This document shows, piece after piece, positions 36,844 to 47,892 of a stretch of DNA of 64,000 nt. Position 1 is the stretch's first letter. Each line of letters opens with the position of its first letter. A program made the translations under genes and the position numbers. Where the stretch lies: positions 36,074,892-36,138,891 of the forward strand of contig CM060109.1 of assembly GCA_030522415.1 (NCBI GenBank). Reading direction: 5' to 3'. The notes below the pieces were generated by a model. It was not told the DNA's origin and searched no databases. It worked only from the letters and a program-made list of their open reading frames with translations. This stretch comes from Channallabes apus. Taxonomy: Eukaryota > Chordata > Actinopteri > Siluriformes > Clariidae.

Positions 36844-37890
36844 GTTAGGAGCAAATTCACACTTCTCTCTCGGTTTACTGCTGTTAAATGACTGAAAACA
36901 TTATCACCCAGGGGGAAAAAAAGCAGAAGTTACAAATTGGTGCTTGACAAGCATGCAACAGGAGGGCATAATACAAGTTTCAGACATAAATGTTAAGGGG
37001 TGTGGATAAATCACTCTGAGGACGAGTCCATATACACATTAGAATTATTTATAAATATTTCTAAAGGTTTATATGGACTTCCCTCCATAGAATGATTCAT
37101 TCAAACCATTAGAAATATTTAGAATGATTTATTCTTAGCTTGACTACTACTGCAGTGTGTTCGAGTACCCAAAATACCAGTGATGTTTTTAGTCTGTAAA
37201 CCTGACACCTGATAACCCTCTCTATTTTAAACTGTAGGGCACACGAGTGATTAGTAATCTGCTTAAAGATCGTTCATAGCTAACCATCCACAACAACCAT
37301 CTAAGGGATTTCTAGTTAATTAGGCTCTGTTTAACTGAACAATTTTTTTTTGGATAAAGTACAGCGCCATGTTTAAACCAACAAGAAAATTTAGCTCCCT
37401 TTTCTACGTAACCTTACTGTTCCAGTCAGACCAGTCTACCTTGTCCATTCGGTCATTTTCATAGACAACCAGCTAAGCTTTCATACAAGAAGAACGTATT
37501 TTGTTAGAAATATACATAACATTAACAATATAAACTATGATGATGGTGATATAAACATGGCAACGGATGAAAAGTTTTTTTTTTTTTTTAAGTTGCGTGA
37601 ATACTATGGACTAAAACAACTTCGCATGTATTCAGGGTAACCACTGTTTCGATATATGCGAAATAATCTAATTTAGAAACTCGAGGTGTTGAAGTTTAAA
37701 AGCCAGGTTAACGGTCTGTATAAAACAAATAACCTTGTGCACAAGTCAAACAAAGTAACACAAGTACATAAAGCAGCCTAACGGCGGTAACTTTCCCACT
37801 GCTGTAGCAAGAAAATAAGCTCTGCAATGTCTCTACAGCAAAAAAGCAACCAAATAAAGCAAAGAAAAAAGTTTTCAATACGTACTTTAC

Positions 37891-37975
37891 CGCACAAACA
37901 TCAGCCAAGAGTAACAAAAGTAACTTGTTTAATATACGTCAGCGGATACCCATAATTCCCTGCGCTAGTCGTCGG
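37891..37975 (-). other. lnpa: Probable noncoding first exon of lnpa (5' UTR)
   Basis: The exon holding the ATG has a good acceptor at 36,892-36,893 and 48 nt of 5' UTR, so an upstream exon is required. On the minus strand TTTGTGCG|GTAAAG offers a strong donor at 37,890. The 5' boundary is a guess based on the promoter motifs just upstream. Confidence 0.55.
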
Positions 37976-38010
37976 CGTCGATTGGGTCGTCACGTGATAT
38001 GAACTTCCCC
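37930..38010 (-). promoter_or_regulatory. lnpa: lnpa core promoter with CACGTG, CCAAT and CRE-like motifs
   Basis: TATA-less and CpG-bearing. On the minus strand: TCACGTGA palindrome (CACGTG at 37,991-37,996), CCAAT (37,981-37,985), GGGAATTATGGG, and CRE-like TGACGTA (37,935-37,941). CACGTG and CCAAT boxes are typical of housekeeping genes. Exact start sites are unknown, and the CRE-like site may fall within exon 1. Confidence 0.55.
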
Positions 38011-38139
38011 AAAGAGAAGGGGGAAAAATAGTGTTCTGGGTTTCATTCCCTTCTAAGAACTGATATTGAAGCTCAAATGCGTGGCGGTTTTATTATGTTT
38101 TTTTTTTTTTTTTTTACTCATGATTACTGCTTACACTCA

Positions 38140-38720
38140 AAAGAAAAACACTGATCAGACATAACATGATCATTAAAAGATTAAGTAAATACCATTGATT
38201 AACTTGTTAGGGTGGCACCTGTTAGTTGGGTGGGATATATTAGGTAGCAAGTGAACATTTTGTCCCTGAAGCTGATGTCTTGGAAGCAGGAAAATGAGCA
38301 AGAGTAAGGATCTCAATAATTTTGACAAGGGCCAAATTGTGATGGAAAGAGCCAAAACTGTAGCCCTCGTTGGATGTTCCTGGTCTGCAGTGGAAGTACC
38401 TACCAAAACTGGTCCAGGGAAAACCTTGTGGTAGGGTCATGGGCAGCCAAGACTCAATGATGCACATGGGGAGCGAAGGGTGGACCATGTAGTACAATGT
38501 AAAAGAAGAGCTATAATTTAATATAGCTTAAATTTAAAAGGTTAATGCAGGTTCCCATAGAAAGTTGTCAGAACGCAATGCTTCACAGTTTGCTCCGTAT
38601 GGGGCTGCGTAGATGTCGACTGGTCAGTTTGCCCATCCTGATCTATGTCCATTTCCAAAGCTAACATTGGCACATATGCATCAGAACTGGACTTTTTCAG
38701 TTACATCACTGGGATGGCCG
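38140..38720 (+). pseudogene. Decayed Tc1-like transposase fragment
   Basis: Recognisable by shared wording with fish Tc1-type elements. An N-terminal helix-turn-helix region (around [13 protein letters not shown] and GCSWSAV-like codons, 38,320-38,400) is followed by a segment reading like 'HSLLRMGLRRC'. Frameshifts, deletions and stops break every frame. The left end lies within about 150 bp of the lnpa promoter. Nonfunctional; the family is assigned from remembered resemblance only. Confidence 0.7.
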
Positions 38721-39115
38721 GGTGAGTGTGCATTGCTTAATTAGGAAAGAGATGGCATCAGGATGCACTATGGCACTAAGGTAAGCTGACGAACTTTGGG
38801 TCCATTCATATGAATGTTACTGGTGCGAACATACAAAAGATGTTTTGAAATCTGTGCAGTGACCTCAGTACTTCTGTGCCTTATATACATCTACAAACCT
38901 GAGATTTTAAGCCATTCCTAATGGATATTCTAATTAGTAGCAGGTTGTAATTTAACTTATTGCATGCTATATACTGTATATCAAAAATCATGAAATTATA
39001 AAGTATTTTTGTTTATCACAAATAAGTGATGGTAGTTTTACTCGATTTTTGTGTTTGTTTTGATTTTAGTTGTTGCATGGTGTTTGGTGCATTGTAACCT
39101 TTCTTTTCATGGACT

Positions 39116-39394
39116 TGAACTGAAATATAAAGCAGTATATTTGATACATCTATTTACATTTACATTACATTTAGGCATTTGACAGATGCTCTTTTCCAGA
39201 GCAACTTACAAATGTTCTTTGAAGTTTCCTTTATTGGATAGGTTTACGCCATTAATGAACTGAAATATAAAGCAGTATATTTGATACATCTATTTACATT
39301 TACATTACATTTAGGCATTTGACAGATGCTCTTTTCCAGAGCAACTTACAAATGTTCTTTGAAGTTTCCTTTATTGGATAGGTTTACACCATTA
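39116..39394 (+). repeat. Tandem duplication of a 140-bp unit
   Basis: Unit 1 is 39,116-39,255 and unit 2 is 39,256-39,394. By eye the only clear differences are GTTTACGCC versus GTTTACACC and the last junction bases. Each unit contains ACATTTACATTACATTTAGG and ACAGATGCTCTTTTCCAGAG, a motif set common in dispersed teleost repeats. The near identity points to a very recent event or an assembly duplication. Confidence 0.92.
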
Positions 39395-39402
39395 GGGGTT
39401 TG

Positions 39403-39406
<4 letters not shown>

Positions 39407-39431
<25 letters not shown>
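39407..39431. repeat. (TA)n tract
   Basis: Short TA array directly before the SINE head. It masks the left target-site duplication of that SINE. Confidence 0.9.
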
Positions 39432-39433
<2 letters not shown>

Positions 39434-39804
39434 GGCGCGGTGGTGTAGTGGTTAGCACTGCCGCCTTGCACCTCCAGGGTCTGGGTTCGATTCCCCGGCC
39501 AGGCTCGATTCCCGTCTCTGTGTGCATGGAGTTTGCATGTTCTCCCCGTGCTTGGTGGGTTTCCTCCGGGTACTCCGGTTTCCTCCCACAGTCCAAAGAC
39601 ATGCAGGTTAGGCTAATTGGTGTTCCTAAATTGCCCGTAGTGTGTGATTGGGTGTGTGAGTGTGTGTATGTGTGTGTGCTCTGCGATGGATTGGCACCCC
39701 AATGTACCCCGCCTAGTGCCCAAAGTCTCCTGGGATAGGCTCCAGGTCCCCCGCGACCCTGAACACAGGATTAAGCGGTATAGAAGATGAATGAATGAAT
39801 GAAT
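39432..39804 (+). mobile_element. SINE family 1, near full-length copy
   Basis: Starts GCGGCGCGGTGGTGTAGTGG (A-box-like), with B-box-like GGGTTCGATTCCCCGG at about 39,483. The body has CTCCCCGTGCTTGGTGGGTT and CAGTCCAAAGACATGCAGG. The 3' part, CTCCTGGGATAGGCTCCAGG, ends in (TGAA)n. A small deletion removes part of the GTCCAGGGTGTACC segment. It serves as the reference copy for this family here. Confidence 0.9.
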
Positions 39805-40886
39805 AACCTAAACCGCTATACCCTGTTGCTACTAGTGCTGTAAGGGTAAAAGCTAAAAGGCAGAAAAGACAATAACAAAGATATTTGTGATAACAAAGAA
39901 TATCGCAGTTCTTAACAAGGAGATATAGGAACAGCCAAAGAGTTGAGGAATGACTGTGACATACACTAAGATCTACAAAATGTATTGCCATAAAAAAGAA
40001 AATAAATAAACATAACACAAGGTCCATACACACAATGTCATACCGTGACTCATAACCAGAATTAACAGTGTGCATAACCAATAACAATTTTTTTGTGGAG
40101 AAAATTTTGATACCAGTATTAAAGCTCTGGTATATTAATACCTTTGTTTTGTTTCTGTTCTTCTTTGTCTTTTATATCTTCTTTTATTTTAATAAAATTT
40201 TCTCTTCATTTTTTTAACTGTCACTTCTTTTACCCTTTTATTTTTACAAACTGCAAAATACTGAGAATTAAATACAGCAAATACTAAGAACAAAAAGGTT
40301 AATACCTGCATGTACTTAAATATTAAGGAATATCAGTTTCTGCTCTTATGCCAACAGGTGATTTTATGTTGTCTGCTCTTATGTGGTCTGATCCATTATT
40401 GCTCTATGTAAGAAGTTGGGCATGCTACTGTCCTCCTGTTCATGTACATAATCTTTGTTTAAGTCCATCATACGTTTCCCTTTTTGCATTTCACAAACAA
40501 AAATTGTCTATTTTGTTCTGTCTGATGCAGTATATACAGTATGTGCAGTATATTCAGTACTGTGTAAATACATACTTAATTAAATTAATAAATAATTAAT
40601 TAAGCAATGTTGTTTTTTGTAAACTTGTTTAATCTTTCATATATTACCCTGTGTTCTCAAATAATTTAATCATGAACTGTAGTAATTAGGTTAAGAAACC
40701 TTCAACACATTATCAAAAAATCTGCAAAGATCTGAAAAGTGCTGAAGCTGCAACCTTCTGACCCTATTGCAGAGCGATGGGTGTGTCAGGGTAAGAAGGG
40801 AAGCATATGAAGAGATCTACCCATCATGCATAGGGCCCAAAGCTGTGGTTCCTTCTCGTGGTCAGATTTATACTTGGCAAGGTTAT
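39805..40886. other. Intergenic DNA, nothing firm
   Basis: AT-rich with TATACAGTA-type and (TTAA)-type short repeats around 40,530-40,610. No gene recognised. Confidence 0.4.
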
Positions 40887-41076
40887 TCATTCATTCATTC
40901 ATCTTCTATACCGCCTTATCCTTATATACAGGGTCGCGGGGGGCCTGGAGCCTATCCCAGGAGTCTTAGGGCACAAGGCGGGGTACACCCTGGACAGGGT
41001 GCCAATCCATTGCAGGGCACACACACATACGCAGATTCACACACTCATTCACACACTACGGTCAATTTGGGAACGC
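40887..41076 (-). mobile_element. SINE family 1, 5'-truncated copy with perfect 14-bp TSD
   Basis: A 190-bp copy of the 3' half in minus orientation, tail first as (ATTC)n. It is flanked by an exact 14-bp duplication, CTTGGCAAGGTTAT, at 40,873-40,886 and 41,077-41,090. This is a clean example of truncated retrotransposition. Confidence 0.92.
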
Positions 41077-41639
41077 CTTGGCAAGGTTATGTGACAATAA
41101 AATTAAGTCAGCTGATGACCTGAATGTTCTGAATGACCAGAGTATCTCATTATTAGAGTTTTTCTTCTCTGATGGCACAGGTATATTCCAGGCCTCAAAT
41201 TGTGAAAGAGTGGTTCTGGGAGCATGAGGAATTTTGTTGAATCATTTTCAGACATGAATGAACAATCACATTGTTTGCAGTAATCACACACAAATTGCGC
41301 TGAAAAAATATTGTTTTTTACACATAAAGTCTAAGCAAATTTAGCATAATTTTAGTAAGGTTACATGGTGCTAAGGATAATTTTTGGAGTACAATTTACT
41401 CAAACTTAATTAATTAATTTATTGATTTAATTGTGCAAATCAAACAAGCAAATGGAACTTTTTAAAGGAAGGATTTAAGGCTTACAACTGTATTTGTCAA
41501 TAGAAACTGCCAAGGAAAAAATGAACCACTATTGCACATATGGCTCAAGTTCATATCCTGGTAGCACAGAGATTTTAATTGATAGAATTCTTCCTGGCTC
41601 TATTTGACATACAACATGATGGCTAAATGTTGATTTGAA

Positions 41640-42480
41640 CCACTCTAAAATCACAGAGCAGGGTCATCAGATGCTGAGACACATAGTGCACAGAGGTCAG
41701 TAACTTTCTGCAGAATCAATAGCTACAGACCTCCAAACTTCATGTGGCTTTCAGATTAGCTAATAAACAGTGCATAGCAAGCTTCATGGAATGGGTTTCC
41801 ATAGGCAAGCAGCTACATCCAAGCCTTAAATCATCAAGTGCAGTGCAGAGCATCAGATGTAGTGGTGTAAAGCATGCCGCCACTACAAAAGGGTTTGGAG
41901 ACGTATTCTCTGGAGTGATCCTGGGGTCCTCTAGAGCAGTGGTGATTATGCTTTTCAGTCTGGGTATCCGATGGACAGATTTGGGTTTGGTGGTTGCCAG
42001 GAGAACGATACTTGTCTTAGCTCATTGTGCCAAGTGTAAAGTTTGGTGGAGGGGGGATGATGATGTGGGGTTGTTTTCAACTTTGGGGATGGCCTCTTCC
42101 TGTTCCAACATGACTACACACCAGTGCACAAAGGTCCATAAATGGATGAATGAGTTTGGTGTAGAAGAACTTGACTGGCAAGAAGAAATTTCACTGTGCT
42201 GTAAAGTACATGTGACAAATAATTGAATATTTTTCTTCTTCTTTACATAGTCCTAACCTCAACCTGATTTAAAAAAAAAACCTTTGGGATAAATTAGAGC
42301 AGAGACTGCAAGCCAGGGCTTCTTGTCCAACATTATTGTCTGACCTCACTAATTCAATTCTGGAAGACTGGTAATAAATCTTACTCTATAAACACACTCC
42401 TAAACCTTGAGGAAAGCCTTTCCAGAGGATTTAAAGCTGCAAAGGGTGGGACAACATCATATTAAACCCTATGGATTAAG
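41640..42480 (+). pseudogene. Decayed Tc1-like transposase, interrupted
   Basis: The frame preserves pieces of a fish Tc1 transposase: FMEWVSIGKQLHPSLKSS near 41,785-41,840, then KCKVWWRGDDDVGLFS at about 42,038, and MNEFGVEELDW at about 42,147-42,180. After a foreign insert the conserved 'SP(D)LNPD...LWDKLEQRLQAR' region resumes at about 42,250-42,320. Stops and shifts occur throughout, and catalytic residues cannot all be traced. Nonfunctional. Confidence 0.72.
42183..42225 (+). mobile_element. Isolated SINE family 3 tail inside the Tc1 remnant
   Basis: AAGAAATTTCACTGTGCTGT and then ACATGTGACAAATAA match the 3' tail of the SINE at 28.6-28.9 kb (read on its own strand). It splits the transposase remnant between 'VEELDW' and the 'SPDLNP'-like motif. 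Confidence 0.65.
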
Positions 42481-42857
42481 AACTGGATGATACCTACAGT
42501 AAATTCATATGCATGTGAAGGCAGATGGGCGAATATGTTTTGGTATATAGTTTATTTACGTTTTTGGGGACTTTTTCATTCTTTTTCTGATCATTTTTCT
42601 CTTCTGGAACACATTATTTTAATTCAGTTTTGGATTGTATATGTGGTTTAAATTAAGTCATCTGGAGAGCCATGATTCTAGATCAGCACCATGGACAGTT
42701 ATGTGTTTGTAGTTTGGAGTCAAGTGTTGTTTTAATGAATTATAGTTCAAGCCTCAGTGCTGTGGTTTGCATTTTGCTGTCTCAAAGTAGCATTTATTAC
42801 TGATTAATTTAGTAATATTTTGCACATTATGTTTAAGGTTATGCAGCTTTGTTTGTG

Positions 42858-43050
42858 AGCAGCACGGTGGTGTAGTGGTCAACACTGTCGCCTTGCACAT
42901 CTAGGGTCCGGGTTTGATTCCCGGCCAGGCTCGATTCCTGTCTCTGTGTGCATGAAGTTTGCATGTTATCCCCGTGCTTGGTGGGTTTCCTCTGGGTACT
43001 CCGGTTTCCTCCCACAGTCCAAAGACCTGCAGATTAGGCTAATTGGCCTA
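42858..43050 (+). mobile_element. SINE family 1, 3'-truncated copy
   Basis: Begins GCAGCACGGTGGTGTAGTGG and keeps the A box, a slightly mutated B box (GGGTTTGATTCCCGG) and the body up to GATTAGGCTAATTGG. The 3' half and tail are missing, so it is an old or deleted copy. Confidence 0.82.
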
Positions 43051-43499
43051 GTGTGTATATGTGAAATTGTAGTGAAATTATGTATTATGACGTCAATATA
43101 GTATGTCATGGATTCATTATGTTGTATGCATATTTACCTCTTGTCACACAGTATAAACAATTAAATGAAAAAATAATATACAATGCTGGGTTAAGTGCTA
43201 TTTTATCAGCTGCCAAAAAATAACATTTCATGTGATTAATGCACATTAATTATGGCAATTTATTGAATACGATTTCTATTAGATGTTGATTTCCCATCTA
43301 CCATGTAGGTCATAACCCATTACCATGAAAAGAACCAAATTAAAATGCTGCAGGGTTATCAACTTCAGTTCCACCACTGGCTCCTCATCACCAGTCTCTA
43401 TCATCATTGCTGCTTTAACCTAAGACTTGGGTTAGTCTAGTCACCTCTTGGACAGAACAAAATATTATATTTAACATTCACTCATTAGCTGTGTCACAT
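43051..43499. other. Intergenic AT-rich DNA
   Basis: No gene or repeat family recognised. Confidence 0.4.
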
Positions 43500-43790
43500 G
43501 TGCTGTGTAGGGTTTGGGGTCCTGTCGCCTATCAGAGGAAACTAAAAACACAAGGCAGAGTACACTCTGAATGGGGTGTCAACTCATCGCAGGGCACAAG
43601 CACACATGCATTCACAGACATAGTCACATGCTATGGACAACTTCGAAAAGCCAGACAACCTATGGTTCATGTCTTTGGAATGTGGGAGTAAACCAAACAA
43701 TCACAGAGAGAACAAACAACCTCCAAACATACAGGAACAGAGGCTAGATTTGAACCCTCCAATGGAAGAGGTAACAGTGTTGACAACCAA
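43500..43790 (-). mobile_element. SINE family 1, highly diverged copy
   Basis: The order of landmarks (GGGGTGTCAACTCATCGCAG, CA-rich segment, CATGTCTTTGGAATGTGGGA, AACCCTCC) matches a minus-strand family 1 copy. Many substitutions suggest it is older than the other copies. Short open frames across it are spurious. Confidence 0.65.
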
Positions 43791-45379
43791 GCCACTGCTG
43801 CTTCCATTTGACATTTAGGTTTCTATTTAATCTTTTCATTCAGAAGAAGGCTGCTGATTTCTCCCTAACACTGGAACAGGCAGCATATTTCATTGGCAGG
43901 AAGCTGGCTTCTCTGAGAATGCTATCCCTCTGTCACTTCACTGTAAGGCATATAATACGATGATTGCTCAAGGGACATAAACTTATGTTTAACGTATGTT
44001 CACCGTGTTTATGAAGGGAAAAATAATTTTTTTACACAGGTTTTTGAAAATAAGCCTGGTTTACATATATATATATACATTTTCCTCCTTATAGGGATTC
44101 TTTAGAGACTCTGGGAACTCTGCAATGCTGCTACCTGGGCTTCCCAGTGCATCTTCTCCAGGTTCTTCTTAAGCTCATTATTATTACCATTGGCATGAAT
44201 GTATAGATTAAAAGGTGGATTAGCTCCTCCTGAGAGTCTGGCATTATTTATATATTGTGACATACAATATCTAGTTCATTTTTACCAGCTCTACAGTTTG
44301 TAAGTATGGGTCTATGAACACCTGAAAACCTGATAACCACTAAGGTTCCCTATCTTTTGTTGTGGCAAAAATCTAATAATCAGACATCAGAGTTTTCGGG
44401 TATTGAAGAATAGACTTTACTGAGGGACAATAGACCGGAGTTAGTCTACCAAAGCAACTGGCAAGAGATCTCCTCAGCACAAACTTTTATCTATGGCTGG
44501 ATTTTCTTTGCTTACTCTGCTATTGTTTACATATCAGACAAATTAGCCCACACCAGACCATTCCATGTATGTTCTACACATTGCTGTTAATTCATTAATT
44601 ACTTAATTACTTAACAACTTAATTATTGTGATTTTGGTGATTATGAACATTTTGTCTTGATTATTCTGTCACTAAATATTTGACACTTTCCGTGTCTGCA
44701 TAAATTTAAGTGGAGCTTATTCCAGACAATGATGGCTGTATGATACTGCTAGTTATTATTGTGAATACTAGCTTCAGATTATATCACTTTGTGTCTTTTG
44801 TGAACAGTTGCAGCATGAATGTGCACACTCATTCCAAAGAAGTGATTTTTACAGCCCTGGACAGTTATCAAGTTATTCAGTTTGAAGGGGACCTATTATG
44901 AGTTTTTTCTTTGTCATTTCAGTCTCCTGGTTCTCTTGTGTGTACAAAACAAAAAACATGGGAAAATCACTTCCCCTCCCTTTCTACTTCTTTAAATTTA
45001 CATATGCTTTCTTTATAAACTTGCTCTTCAGTTATTCATGATTTCTGAGGGGAAAAGTGTGGTAAGAACCTCCTCCAGCTCAAGGTACAGCTCCACCCAG
45101 GAGTCATTTCCTTTGCCCAAAATAGACACAACAGACACCACAGTCATGTGGAACTTGAAGAGGTGTACAGCAAGATGTGTGTTAAACATTTTACACCAGA
45201 CTGCTTTTTTCAACAAGGGGCAATTCCACGCTGGTTTTAAGAAAATACTAAAGTACTGGATTAGTTCTAGCGGTCTGTGACTCAACTTCCGATGCTGAAG
45301 TTGTAAGTGTCACTATTTTAAAAGTTATTAAAATATGTAATATAATATTATGTTAGGTCTGTATATCATGTTTTGGGGG
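43791..45379. other. Intergenic DNA, nothing firm
   Basis: No gene recognised. Frames around 45,030-45,280 on both strands have no recognisable family. Confidence 0.35.
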
Positions 45380-45992
45380 ATTTTCTATGTCTTTTTGTTT
45401 TAATTTCAATCATTATGGCTTATAGCTCTTTAAAATAAATTTTGAAAAATCCAGTATATCAAAGCATTACAATATTTCATTTTGAGTTCAAGCAAATTGG
45501 TATTCATACAACATGGATTTTTTTTTTTTATCTCTTGGTCCATTTCAGTACATGCAACTACGGAACATGCGGAAGAACACTAGTCAACATGCGGAAGAAT
45601 GCTGACTTGACAGTTGTCCAAAAGACAATCATTTACACCCTCCAGAAGGACGGCAAGCCACATGTGATTGCTGAAAGGATAAGCTATTTGCAGAGTGCTA
45701 TATTGAACTACTGTATGTGCATGTAAAATTGACTGTAAGGAGAAAATGTGGTAGAAAGAATATTCAAGCAAGAGGCATGACCACAGGGTTAAAAATATTG
45801 TCAAGCAAAGCTGATTCAAGAACTTGTGAGAACTTCCCAAGGAGTGAAGTGAGGCTGGAAGCAGTGCATCAAAAGCCACCATGTACACAGACACTTCAGG
45901 AAATGGGCTGCAAGTGTTGCATTCTTCAAGCTACTCCTAGACCAGAAACAGTATCAAAATTATCCTACCTGGACTAAGGAGAAAAATGACTG

Positions 45993-47892
45993 GGCCCGGT
46001 TTCTCGAAAGCTTCTTATCGCTAAGTAGTTCTTAAGTTGTACCTTAACCTCTCTCTTAAAGTTATGGCGCATTTCCCGAAACGTTCTTACGCTAAGTATC
46101 TCTTAGCTAAGTCACACGTTCCTAAGGTTGGTCTGGACCAACCTGAACTCATTCTTAGCGTAGTTTCAGCTCAAGACGCTAGTCGCCGCCACTGAGCAGC
46201 AATATTTATAAATCAGTAATCACATTAATACGACTTTGATAACGTGCCATAATGATGGAATATACTGTAGACCTGTTTAAGAATGTTATTTTATTTGATA
46301 TCAGAACGAATAGAGTGACATTTAATTAGCCTATTTCATAATGTGACTAATGCATTAAAATTGGCCATCACTTTTAATATTAAACAGGTGGCGAACAATT
46401 TGGGAGCGATACAGCGTGGTGTTGTGTTAAACTGAAGACGGCTCCGTCCGTGGAGCCGTGTGGGTCATGTAAATGTTTCCTTTAGACAAAACTTCAGCCT
46501 TTTTCATATTTTTCCCGTGGTCATTATTTTAAAAAAAAGTTTTGCCTTCCAAGGCAACAGAGGATGGAGCTTCTTGACCTGCTCAGACCTGCGCGTGCCT
46601 GGCCAACGCGTCGTACTTACGCTCTACGTCCCGATGTCCAACTGTTTGCTGCTTTTTGTTTAAAATACAGTATGTTTCATTGATCATTAGCCATTATCCA
46701 TAACTTTATGGACTTTTTTTATGGACACGTTTTATTTTTATGAAATTTGATTCAGTTAAATGAGGAAATAACCTTGGGAGATTCAAACCCCGCATCCATT
46801 CATTTTTCTGGGTGATTGTAATGCTTAATGCCCCTATTCACCTATGCGGTTTGACTCGCTGTGAGATGCGGTATTATACCCCTATCTCACCTGCATGCGC
46901 GGTCTCGCGCTGTGGCCGTAAGTAGGGTTCATCATGATTCACTCCGAGTTTTTGCGCTGTGGTTACGTTTCCATCTTTCCTCGTGAAAAATTAAACGTTT
47001 AATTTTTTTTGCTGGTCCTCGCTGAAGCTTGCAGACCTTACAGAACTTCGCGGAATGTTAAAGGACCGTCGCGGGCAAACGCGGCAGCTCACGGAGATGA
47101 GTCAGGCCACACAGGTGAGAGAGGGGTATTATAGGCACCGTGATCCGCCTCGAGTGACCGGCGCCCAACGGTCCACAAAGATCTGCAAGGTCCGCGAGCT
47201 TCCGCATGTTAAACATGTTAAATTTTTTTTTGCGTGGTAAAATGGAAACGTAACCATGGCACCAAAACTCGTGCTGAATCATGATGAACCGCACTTACGG
47301 CCCCTGCGCGAAACCGCGTGAGAGAGGGGTATTAAACCTCCACTCTGTCAACTCATCGTATTCATTCCATAAGTGTGCTGTACAACCCCAACAACTGACA
47401 TGTTTCACATTGTTTCTGAAATGGTGAAAAGTGTTATCAGCTGTTTGTCCATCAACTATGATTGTATACCCGGTTCGTTTCACCGTCACAGGTTACATGA
47501 AAATATTAGTGACACTGTGACAGTTTAGTGATTCATTTAGGCCTATATATTTGCCTATTATGGCATGCTATTGATAAGTTAACCCATGTCAAAATAAACG
47601 CTATTAAAAGAATTTAGTGCAGTGTTTAATTTGCATAGAAAGTGCCGTCTTTCTTAATGCTGTCATGCAAAAGGAGTCAAAAATCGATTCCTGAGCAACC
47701 GATGTCAGCTAATTCAGGACCTTCACTGTAGACAGCGCCATGTAACGTCGGACGTACAGTAAGAGGCAGCGACTTAAGAAGACTCCTAAGAGACAGTTCA
47801 AGAAATGCACTTAGAAAAGTTATCACTTAACGTAAGATATCTTAAGAGTCTTCTTAGTGCGCGAATAGTGTGCGTTATCGAGAAGTCGGGCC
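45993..47892. mobile_element. Harbinger-like DNA transposon, 1.9 kb, 3-bp CTG TSD
   Basis: Terminal inverted repeats GGCCCGGTTTCTCGAAA (left) and GGCCCGACTTCTCGATA (right, inverted). Both are followed by repeated TTAAG/CTAAG motifs. It is flanked by CTG at 45,990-45,992 and CTG at 47,893-47,895. Removing it restores the Tc1 reading GACTGGACTATTGC, so the target duplication is well supported. No transposase frame survives inside. Superfamily assignment by the 3-bp target and end type is tentative. Confidence 0.75.
46877..47341. mobile_element. 465-bp MITE with long inverted repeats, nested
   Basis: TACCCCTATCTCAC on the left and its inverse GTGAGAGAGGGGTA on the right continue as about 110-bp imperfect inverted repeats. 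Both contain GGCCGTAAGT and GGTTCATCATGATTCA, and GGTTACGTTTCCA follows. The flanks are TTA (46,874-46,876 and 47,342-47,344), a 3-bp TWA target typical of PIF/Harbinger. The interior is GC-rich and encodes nothing. It lies inside the 1.9-kb element. Confidence 0.85.

Noticed and set aside
39432..39500. Possible tRNA gene from A-box-like and B-box-like motifs
   Set aside because: The tRNA-like part is only the head of a 370-bp SINE with many copies in the window. The cloverleaf is not intact and no acceptor stem closes.
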